From: Solirubrobacteraceae bacterium
GTDB taxonomy: Bacteria > Actinomycetota > Thermoleophilia > Solirubrobacterales > Solirubrobacteraceae
Reading direction: 5' to 3'
DNA: 64,000 nucleotides
Assembly: GCA_017882455.1 (NCBI GenBank)
Contig: JADGPL010000017.1
Span: 16,890-80,889, forward strand
The notes beneath the pieces are model-generated. The model searched no databases, was not told the origin of the DNA, and saw only the letters and a list, made by a program, of their open reading frames with translations. Positions 56,607 to 64,000 of this stretch are shown here, piece after piece. Made by a program: the position numbers and the translations under genes. Each line of letters begins with the position of its first letter. Position 1 is the stretch's first letter.

Positions 56607-57182
56607 CTGCCCGAGCGCCCGCCTCTCGTTCTCGCCTCCGCTTCGCCGCAGCGCAGCGCCCTGCTCGCCCGGCTGGGCGTGTCGTTCACGATCAGGGCAA
56701 CCGACGCCGAGGAGCTCGAGCAGGGGGAGAGCCCCGCAGAGGTTGCGGTGGAGAACGCGTTGCGCAAGGCGCGCGCGGCGCGGCGGGCTGGGAGGCGCGA
56801 GGCGGTGCTGGGCTGCGACACGATCGTGGCCCTCGACGGCACGATCTACGGCAAGCCACCCGACGCGGCGGCGGCGCGCAGGACGCTGATGGCGCTCGGC
56901 GGGCGCACCCACGAGGTCATCAGCGGCCTGGCGCTGCTGCTGCCCGACGGCTCTGCCCAGAGAACGGCCGTGGCACGTACGAGGGTCACGTTTCGAGCCC
57001 TGGATGAGGATCTGCTCGACTGGTACGTGGGAACGGAGGAGTGGCGTGGGCGCTCAGGCGGCTATGCCATCCAGGGCGCCGGTGCGGCGCTCGCGGTGGC
57101 CGTGGACGGCGAGGAGGAGAACGTCGTGGGGCTGCCGCTGCTCACGCTTGCCGCGCTCTATCCCGAGCTCGTCAGCGATTGA
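56607..57182 (+). CDS. maf: Maf family nucleotide pyrophosphatase, non-canonical CTG start likely
   Basis: About 191 residues. The N-terminal signature PPLVLASASPQRSALLARLG (SxSPxR) is complete only if translation starts before GTG 56679. The frame is closed by the ndk TAG at 56601, and no ATG, GTG or TTG exists in between; CTG 56607 is the first plausible initiator, with GGAG 11 bases upstream. Other landmarks are VLGCDTIVALDG (catalytic Asp), GKPPDAAAARRTLMALGGRTHEVISG and GRSGGYAIQGAGAAL. Maf proteins hydrolyse non-canonical dNTPs. Confidence 0.9.
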   Translation: MPERPPLVLASASPQRSALLARLGVSFTIRATDAEELEQGESPAEVAVENALRKARAARRAGRREAVLGCDTIVALDGTIYGKPPDAAAARRTLMALGGRTHEVISGLALLLPDGSAQRTAVARTRVTFRALDEDLLDWYVGTEEWRGRSGGYAIQGAGAALAVAVDGEEENVVGLPLLTLAALYPELVSD

Positions 57183-57375
57183 TGAAGGCGCCTTCGGCGC
57201 CTGCGGCGTTCGTAGTGGCCGTAACGCTCGCTCTGGCGCTCACCGGGCCCATTTCGCCTGCAAAACGGCTGGCAGCCGGCACGGCGCTGGACGGACGTTC
57301 GCTACACTGGCCCACGGGTGCGCCCCGATGAGCGCCGGCCGCCAACGGCGCTGCTGACCGCTCTTCGACCGGTAG

Positions 57376-58461
<1,086 letters not shown>

Positions 58462-58480
58462 GCACACACGCACGCGTGCC

Positions 58481-58645
58481 GGCGCTGGATCTGCGTCCTA
58501 CCGATCGGAGATCGACGGGATCTCCGATCGGCCAGCACGCGTACCGAAGCCGGGAGACACTCGCTTCGCTCGCATCCCCGTTTCGGCCAGCACGCCACGC
58601 TGGGTGGGTGGGCCATCGATCTCTTGACCAGCTTGGCCTGCGTGC
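58481..58645. repeat. Dispersed intergenic repeat, copy B with extra hairpins (mreB-mreC)
   Basis: Shares GGCGCTGGATCTGCGTCCT (one mismatch), AGCACGCCACGCT and CTTGACC-GCTTG-CCTGCGTGC with copy C at 60253-60333. Between the first two blocks it holds additional sequence: a perfect 13-base inverted repeat at 58501-58531 (arm CCGATCGGAGATC, loop GACGG) and a second imperfect hairpin beginning ACCGAAGCCGGGA. The 249-base gap holds no gene. Confidence 0.7.
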
Positions 58646-58710
58646 GTGTGGAACGGTTCGTTCGTAGCGGGGGTACCCTGTCCCGTGAACGCTTCGGAAG
58701 GTAGCCATCG

Positions 58711-59661
58711 GTGTACGACAAGACGGTCCGACGTCGACGAGCTGTGCTTGTGCTGCTCGTCGTGCTCTCCCTGCTGCTGCTGACGGCCTACTTCGGCGAG
58801 GCGCCGGGCGGCCGCCTGCACGGCGTGCAGCGCGCCTTCCTCACGGTCGTCTCGCCGATCCAGGACGGCGCCAACAAGGCACTGAAGCCCGTGCGCGACC
58901 TGTTCGGCTGGTTCGGCGACACGCTGCACGCGAAAAGCCAGCGCAACGAATTGCGCAAGCAGAACAACGCTCTGCGCCAGCAGCTGGCCTCCGACGCCAA
59001 CGAAAAACGCACCTACCGCCAGCTGATCGCCCTCTACAAACTCGATCAGCTCGGGGTCGGCAGCTATCACCCTGTCACCGCCACGGTCGTCGCCGTGACG
59101 CCCAACATATGGTATTCGACCGTCGACATCGACAAGGGCTCGAACGCCGGAGTTCACGTCAACGACCCGGTGATCAACGGCGAAGGCCTCGTCGGGAAGG
59201 TGGCAAGCGTGGTCGGCGACGGCGCCCAGGTGGACCTGATCACCGACAGCTCCGTGGGCGTCTCGGCACGGATCGGAACGAGCAATGCCACCGGGATCGT
59301 GCAACCGAAGGTGGGCGAACCCAACGACCTGCTGCTCCAGTACCTGCCGGCGGGCGCGCAGGCGGTGAAGGGCGAATGGGTCTACACCTCCGGCACGCTC
59401 TCAGGCGCCGATGAATCGCTCTATCCGCCCGGCATCACGATTGGCCAGGTCACCTCGGTCAACGAAGAAAGCGCCTACAAGTCCGTGAACGTGAGCCCGG
59501 CCGTCAACCTGCACAATCTGGACATCGTCCAGGTGCTCACCTCCGGCGCCGGCACGAGGGCGTCGAACCTGAGCAGCATCGCCACGACGCTTCCGCCTGG
59601 ACAGAACACGGGCACGAACACGCGCGGAGAACAGCTCGCCTCGACTGGCCCTGAAGGATGA
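58711..59661 (+). CDS. mreC: Rod shape-determining protein MreC
   Basis: 316 residues: short cytoplasmic tail, one membrane helix (AVLVLLVVLSLLLLTAYF), a coiled coil (LHAKSQRNELRKQNNALRQQLASD), then the double beta-barrel domain (VTATVVAVTPNIWYSTVDIDKGSNAGVHVNDPVINGEGLVGKV). The C-terminus is Thr/Gly-rich. GTG 58711 with GAAGGT upstream is the start. Its stop overlaps mreD (ATGA). It links MreB to the synthetic complex. Confidence 0.95.
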   Translation: MYDKTVRRRRAVLVLLVVLSLLLLTAYFGEAPGGRLHGVQRAFLTVVSPIQDGANKALKPVRDLFGWFGDTLHAKSQRNELRKQNNALRQQLASDANEKRTYRQLIALYKLDQLGVGSYHPVTATVVAVTPNIWYSTVDIDKGSNAGVHVNDPVINGEGLVGKVASVVGDGAQVDLITDSSVGVSARIGTSNATGIVQPKVGEPNDLLLQYLPAGAQAVKGEWVYTSGTLSGADESLYPPGITIGQVTSVNEESAYKSVNVSPAVNLHNLDIVQVLTSGAGTRASNLSSIATTLPPGQNTGTNTRGEQLASTGPEG

Positions 59662-60233
59662 GCAGCTCGAGCACCGGCCCCCTGTATGCGCGTATCGCAG
59701 CCCTGGCGATCGTTCTGGTGTTCTTTCAGATCGGCGTTGTCTCCGAGGTTCCGGTGTTCGGCGTCAGCGCCGATCTCTCGCCGCTGCTCGTCGCCTTCGT
59801 GGGCCTCTTGTGCGGCTCGATGACCGGCGCGGTCGCCGGTTTCGCGATCGGGCTGTTGGTCGACTTGGCGCTGTTTCAGACGCTCGGGCTGACCTCGCTG
59901 ATCTTCACGCTCATCGGCTTCTGGTGCGGGCGACTGCGCGAGTTGCGCGATCCGCAGGGCGCACTGATGCCCGTGCTGCTGGGAGCCGGCGTGTCGGGCG
60001 CATCGCTCGTCGGCTATTCGCTGATGGAGTTCATGCTCGGCGTCGATGCGCCCGTGAGCCTCGATCTGTTGCGCCAGATCCTGCTCGGTGTGGTGGTCAA
60101 CACGATCGTCGCGCTGCCGATGTGGGTGCTCGTCAGGCGCTCTCTGATCGGCGCTCTCCCCGATGACCCGCGCCGGCGCCGGCGCCGGCGGGCCTACACG
60201 ACCGGGGGGTTGAGCCCCCTCTCCAAAGCATGA
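59658..60233 (+). CDS. mreD: Rod shape-determining protein MreD
   Basis: 191 residues with five to six membrane helices, typical MreD size. The GSMTGAVAGFAIGLLVDLALFQTLGLTSLIFTLIGFWCGRLRE segment matches the family. An Arg-rich cytoplasmic tail follows. Overlaps the mreC stop. It completes the MreBCD scaffold in the membrane. Confidence 0.93.
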   Translation: MSSSSTGPLYARIAALAIVLVFFQIGVVSEVPVFGVSADLSPLLVAFVGLLCGSMTGAVAGFAIGLLVDLALFQTLGLTSLIFTLIGFWCGRLRELRDPQGALMPVLLGAGVSGASLVGYSLMEFMLGVDAPVSLDLLRQILLGVVVNTIVALPMWVLVRRSLIGALPDDPRRRRRRRAYTTGGLSPLSKA

Positions 60234-60252
60234 GCCCACGAACACGCATGGC

Positions 60253-60333
60253 GGCGCCGGATCTGCGTCCTCGGTCGCTCGCGTGCACAGCACGCCACGC
60301 TCCCTGCGTCCTTGACCGGCTTGCCCTGCGTGC
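60253..60333. repeat. Dispersed intergenic repeat, copy C (mreD-pbp2)
   Basis: Contains the block shared with copy A (60267-60300) and the three blocks shared with copy B (60253-60271, 60289-60301, 60311-60333). It therefore joins copies A and B into one family. It fills nearly all of the 121-base gap between mreD and the pbp2 gene. Confidence 0.75.
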
Positions 60334-60354
60334 CCGTGGGAGAGAGTGCCCTAG

Positions 60355-62538
60355 ATGAGCGCCGTCGAGCCCGCGCGGTCGCGCGATCCGCGTGTGCCGG
60401 TCTCGCCACAGCTGGCCCTGCGTGTGGCGATCATCGGCGGGCTGGCGATGCTGATGTTCGGCATCATCTTCTTCCGCCTGTGGTACCTGCAGGTGCTCTC
60501 CGGCGAACAGTACGTCCAGCAGGCCAACGCCAACCACGAACGTCAGCTCCCCGTCCCTGCGCCGCGTGGTGAGATCCTCGACCGCGAAGGGCACGCGATC
60601 GTGACCGGCGTGACCAGCAACGTCGTCGAGATCGTGCCGAGCCAGATGCCGACCGCCGTGAGCGAACAGGTGGCCAAGTACGAGAAGCGGCTCTCAGAAG
60701 TGGAAGAAGCCCACCGGCCGGCGTTGGATCAGCTGCTGCGCTTCGAACGCGTGCTCAAAAGCGCCGATCGCAAGGCCACCGCTTCCGAGCGCCGCGAAAA
60801 ACAGAGGCTCGAACGGGCGGCGCGCATACCCAGGGTGGCCATTCCCCTGCTGCCCGCCTCGGCGATCCGGGCGCATAGCCTCTTCACCCGTCTCGGCCGC
60901 GTGATCAACGTCAGCGCCCGCGGCATCGACGAACGGGTGGTCCAGGGCATGACCGCGACGCGCTATGCCAACGTGATCGTCAAGACCGATGCCGGGCAGC
61001 GGGCGCTGATCATGCTCGGCGAGCGCCAGAGCGAATTCCCCGGAGTCATCCAGCGCCCGGTCTCGCTGCGGGCCTATCCACACGGCGAAATGGCGGCCCA
61101 GATCCTCGGGCACGTGGGCCAGGTCTCCGAAGGAGAGCTCAAGCTGTCGGGCTTCCGAGGCGTGCTGTCGGGGACGGTGGTCGGGCAGGAAGGCCTCGAG
61201 TTCTACTACGACCGCTATCTGCGCGGAACCACAGGGGTGGAACGCGTGGAGGTCAACGCCGCTGGGGAACCGGTCCCGAGCAACCTGGCGGAAATGCCGC
61301 CGCAGAGTGGGCGCAGCATGAAGCTGACCCTGAACCTCGGCCTACAGGAGGCGAGCGAAAAGGCTCTGCGCGAAGGCATCGAACACGCTCGCGCGAATAG
61401 TAAACCGGCGAATGCCGGAGCGTTCGTGGCGCTGGACCCGCGCAATGGGCAGGTGCTCGCGATCGGCTCCTATCCGAGCGTCGACCCCAACCGCTTCGCC
61501 AAACTTCTGACCAAGACCGAATACGGGGCCCTGACGAGTACCTCGACCGGCAATCCGCTCGACGATCGCGCGGTCAACGGCACCTATCCGACGGGCTCCA
61601 CGTTCAAGCCGATCACAGCCCTGGCGGCGCTCGAAGCTGGGATCGTCAACCCTGAAGAAGGCCTCGGGTCCGGACAGTGCATCACCGTGGGCGGCGAGCA
61701 GTTCTGCAACGCCGGGCACGCCGACTTCGGTGCGGTCGGTCTGGTGGAAGCGCTGAAGGTCTCCTCGGACACCTACTTCTTCGAAGTCGGGCGGCGGGCC
61801 AACTCCCACGGCCGGGTGATCCAGAAGAAGGCCCTCGAACTGGGCATCGGCGAACCGACCGGAATCGATCTGCCGAGCGAGTTTCACGGCGTCGTCCCCG
61901 ACGCGAAGTGGCGCGAACACGAGAACGCGCTCGAGCTCGAATGTGAGAAGCGCACGCACGTCTCCTCGTGCGGGATCGTCAGCGAACGCCGTCCCTGGAC
62001 GGTCGGCGACGACATGCACCTCGCGGTTGGACAGGGAGACCTGCTGACCGACCCCCTGCAGATGGCCGTCGCCTACTCGACGATCGCCGATGCGTACAAC
62101 CACAACGGCGAAGGCACGGTCGTGCGGCCACACCTGGGGATGGAGATCGATGAAGCCAACGGCGGGCTGCTGCAGAGCCTCAGCTTCCCGCCGCGCAGGC
62201 ACGTGCACCTAAACCCGACCGACGTGAACCTCGTGATGACGGGGCTGCACGAGGCCGCCAGCCAGCCGGGAGGCACCTCGGCCGAAGTGTGGGCGGGCTG
62301 GGACCAGTCGCAGCATCCGGTGTTCGGGAAGACCGGCACGGCGCAGCACGGCTTCGAAGCAGACCAGGCGTGGTACATGTGCTACATCGGCGACCCCAAC
62401 CATCCGATCGTGATCGCGGTGACGGTCGAGCAGGGTGGCTTCGGCGCCGAAACCGCCGCGCCGGTCGCGCGGCTGATGGCCTCCAAGTGGTTCGGCAAGC
62501 CCGGGAAGTTCGTGGCCGGGAGCTCCAAGACCCTATGA
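60355..62538 (+). CDS. mrdA: Penicillin-binding protein 2 (elongasome transpeptidase)
   Basis: 727 residues. One N-terminal membrane helix (VAIIGGLAMLMFGIIFFRLWYLQVL), the dimerisation/pedestal domain beginning PAPRGEILDREG, then the transpeptidase domain with SxxK (GSTFKPITA, Ser near 416), SSDTYFFEVG as the SxN-equivalent motif and KTGTAQHG near 659. An insert of about 90 charged residues (RLSEVEEAHRPALDQLLRF ...) lies in the pedestal. It crosslinks peptidoglycan during elongation with RodA, encoded next. Confidence 0.95.
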   Translation: MSAVEPARSRDPRVPVSPQLALRVAIIGGLAMLMFGIIFFRLWYLQVLSGEQYVQQANANHERQLPVPAPRGEILDREGHAIVTGVTSNVVEIVPSQMPTAVSEQVAKYEKRLSEVEEAHRPALDQLLRFERVLKSADRKATASERREKQRLERAARIPRVAIPLLPASAIRAHSLFTRLGRVINVSARGIDERVVQGMTATRYANVIVKTDAGQRALIMLGERQSEFPGVIQRPVSLRAYPHGEMAAQILGHVGQVSEGELKLSGFRGVLSGTVVGQEGLEFYYDRYLRGTTGVERVEVNAAGEPVPSNLAEMPPQSGRSMKLTLNLGLQEASEKALREGIEHARANSKPANAGAFVALDPRNGQVLAIGSYPSVDPNRFAKLLTKTEYGALTSTSTGNPLDDRAVNGTYPTGSTFKPITALAALEAGIVNPEEGLGSGQCITVGGEQFCNAGHADFGAVGLVEALKVSSDTYFFEVGRRANSHGRVIQKKALELGIGEPTGIDLPSEFHGVVPDAKWREHENALELECEKRTHVSSCGIVSERRPWTVGDDMHLAVGQGDLLTDPLQMAVAYSTIADAYNHNGEGTVVRPHLGMEIDEANGGLLQSLSFPPRRHVHLNPTDVNLVMTGLHEAASQPGGTSAEVWAGWDQSQHPVFGKTGTAQHGFEADQAWYMCYIGDPNHPIVIAVTVEQGGFGAETAAPVARLMASKWFGKPGKFVAGSSKTL

Positions 62539-62551
62539 GGACCAGCACGCC

Positions 62552-63769
62552 ATGCCGCTGAGTCCGATCCAACCGTCGGGCGAGCCGAGCGCAGAGCCGC
62601 CCCGCGCTTTGCGCCTGCCGTTCGACCCGCTGCTCACGCTCGCGGTGATCGGGCTGGGGATCTGCTCGATCGTGACGCTCAGGGGCGCCACGAAGAACCT
62701 GATCCCGGGTGACCCGCACTACTACGTGGTGCGCCAGGGGGTATACCTGGCGGTCGGATTGGTGGCGATGTTCGCGGTCTCGCGCCTGGACTATGCGCGA
62801 CTGCGCCGGTTCAAGAACGCCGTCTATGCGGTCCTGCTGCTCACGATCCTGGCCGTCCTCGGGATCGGCCACGCCGCGAAAGGCTCGGTGCGGGCCATCA
62901 ACCTTCCGCTGTTCTCCTTTCAGGCGTCCGAGCTCGGCAAGGTGCTCCTGATCCTCGCCTTGTCGGCGTTGCTGGTGGACCGTGCGCGGGAGTTGCGCCA
63001 GCGTGACACCACGATCCTGCTGATGATCGCTGCGCTGATACCGGCGATGCTCGTGATCGCCCAGCCCGACCTCGGCTCGGGGCTCGTCTACATGGTGATC
63101 GCGTACATGCTGCTGTTCATCGCCGGCGCCTCCTGGCGGCACCTCGCGGCGCTGGCTGCGCTCGTGGTCGTCTCGGCGGCCTTCGTGCTGGTCGCCGCGC
63201 CGGCCGCCGGGATCCATCTGCTGAAGCCCTACCAGACCGAACGCCTGACAGCTTTCCTGCATCCATCCTCCGGTCCTCGCAAGGAAGCGACCACCGAACC
63301 GACCACGGACCCCACCTACCAGCAGCGGGAGTCCAAGATCGCGATCGGCTCGGGGCAGAAGACCGGTCGCGGCGCCAACAGCAGCCAGGTGCCGCTGCAC
63401 TTCGTCCCGGAGAGTCACACAGACTTCGTCTTCGCGGCCGTGGGCGAACGCTACGGCTTCGTCGGCGCCGGCCTGGTGCTGCTGCTCTACGGGTTGCTGA
63501 TATCGCGGGCCCTGCGGGTGCTCGTGATGGCCAAGGACCTGTTCGGCTCGCTGATCGCTGCCGGTGTAGCGGCTATGCTCATGTTCCAGGTTTTCGTCAA
63601 CGTAGGGATGACAATTGGGATCATGCCCATCACCGGTGTCACGCTTCCGCTCATGAGCTATGGCGGCTCGTCGGTGATCACAACCCTGTTGGCCGTAGGC
63701 CTGTTGCAATCGATCTACGTACAGGCGCGCGCCTCGGCAGCGCTCAAGGGCCGCGTACTGCGCTACTAG
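62552..63769 (+). CDS. rodA: Peptidoglycan glycosyltransferase RodA (SEDS family)
   Basis: 405 residues with about ten membrane helices. RAINLPLFSFQASELGKVLLILALS, AQPDLGSGLVYMVIAYMLLFIAGA, and VGMTIGIMPITGVTLPLMSYGGSSVIT are family signatures; the ASELGK segment and following Asp-containing motif are typical of SEDS glycosyltransferases. It polymerises glycan strands with PBP2. A loop enriched in Thr, Pro and Glu lies between helices 7 and 8. ATG 62552 is 13 bases after mrdA. Confidence 0.95.
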   Translation: MPLSPIQPSGEPSAEPPRALRLPFDPLLTLAVIGLGICSIVTLRGATKNLIPGDPHYYVVRQGVYLAVGLVAMFAVSRLDYARLRRFKNAVYAVLLLTILAVLGIGHAAKGSVRAINLPLFSFQASELGKVLLILALSALLVDRARELRQRDTTILLMIAALIPAMLVIAQPDLGSGLVYMVIAYMLLFIAGASWRHLAALAALVVVSAAFVLVAAPAAGIHLLKPYQTERLTAFLHPSSGPRKEATTEPTTDPTYQQRESKIAIGSGQKTGRGANSSQVPLHFVPESHTDFVFAAVGERYGFVGAGLVLLLYGLLISRALRVLVMAKDLFGSLIAAGVAAMLMFQVFVNVGMTIGIMPITGVTLPLMSYGGSSVITTLLAVGLLQSIYVQARASAALKGRVLRY

Positions 63770-63917
63770 ACACCAATGTTCGCCGAGCATCCACACAAGA
63801 CCATCAGCCCCACGGGGCGGCGCGCCCGGCAGCGGCGCACGATGGGTGACCAGCGCCGTTCGACACTGCGCTCTCACACCGGCTCGGCCCGTTTCCACAC
63901 CGAAAGACTGGATCAAA

Positions 63918-64000
63918 TTGAAAAAGCAAGTGCTTGTCAGCGTCGACCGCGCGGAGACGCGCGTGGCGCTTCTGGAGGCGAGCGGAACGCCCGCCGCCTC
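63918..64000 (+). CDS. Ribonuclease E/G family protein (5' end only)
   Basis: TTG 63918 opens a frame beginning MKKQVLVSVDRAETRVALLEASG that runs off the window. The KKQ[IV]L[IV]SVDR[GA]ETR[VA]A sequence is the usual start of RNase E/G (Rne/Rng) proteins, and this gene commonly follows mreBCD-rodA. Only 27 residues are visible, so the call rests on the N-terminus and context. Preceded by 148 bases with no feature I could identify. Confidence 0.8.
   Translation, partial: MKKQVLVSVDRAETRVALLEASGTPAA

Noticed and set aside
57182-57331. 49-codon ORF starting in the maf stop, signal-peptide-like
   Set aside because: Coupled start looks tempting, but it ends quickly in low-complexity sequence and overlaps the likely mreB control region; no support for a mature protein.

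Overview
The window is 64 kb of very GC-rich, densely packed DNA from a high-GC Gram-positive bacterium. Gene content and protein style (DtxR/IdeR-type iron box, PadR and Rrf2 regulators, mreBCD-pbp2-rodA-rne cluster, tig-clpP-clpX, Ser/Ala/Gly-rich lipoproteins, CxxxY-type CcmE) fit a deep-branching actinobacterium, most likely Thermoleophilia/Solirubrobacterales. That placement is inference from gene style; no rRNA or marker comparison was possible. I saw no rRNA, tRNA, transposase, phage gene or CRISPR array, so this looks like ordinary chromosome.

Layout. 1-3565: end of a benzoylformate-decarboxylase-like ThDP enzyme, translationally coupled to a large FAD/4Fe-4S dehydrogenase. 3570-4887: two exported proteins of unknown function. 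4972-11551 (minus): a six-gene operon, PadR regulator, degenerate ABC ATPase, intact ABC ATPase, FtsX-type permease, DUF2600 terpene synthase-like protein and cis-prenyltransferase, with five of its genes linked by stop/start overlaps. 11662-12839: an HTH protein coupled to an unknown protein. 12843-16344: two polysaccharide deacetylases flanking a Zn/Mn-binding lipoprotein and a Fur/Zur regulator. 16409-20096 (minus): a ferric iron ABC importer behind a likely iron box. 20213-24443: a Cys-less Rrf2 regulator facing a complete sulfate importer (cysA, cysW, cysT, sulfate-binding protein), with three abutting perfect palindromes between them. 24706-27158: acyl-CoA dehydrogenase and an exported protein. 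27635-30635: cytochrome c maturation genes (ccmE, ccmF, ccmI-like). 30648-33702: secG and a large lytic transglycosylase.

33780-39553 (minus): a MacA/MacB-like efflux operon bracketed by two paralogous Cys-repeat lipoproteins. 39774-43872: a ROK sugar kinase, then a soluble MgtE-like protein and an NRAMP-related transporter separated by a structured leader holding a 22-codon uORF. 43945-45928: a polytopic membrane protein with a GYGD motif overlapping rmuC tail to tail. 46283-49636: an SGNH hydrolase with a repeat insert, a LysR regulator and a universal stress protein. 49859-53380: tig, clpP, clpX. 53460-57182: small proteins, folC, a zinc-ribbon membrane protein, ndk and maf. 57415-64000: mreB, mreC, mreD, pbp2, rodA and the start of an RNase E/G gene, the rod-shape elongation cluster.

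The most promising under-described systems are the PadR/ABC/terpene-synthase/prenyltransferase operon, the uORF-containing leader of the putative Mg2+ transporter, and the MacAB operon with its repeat lipoproteins. Dispersed intergenic repeats and long perfect palindromes are also notable.
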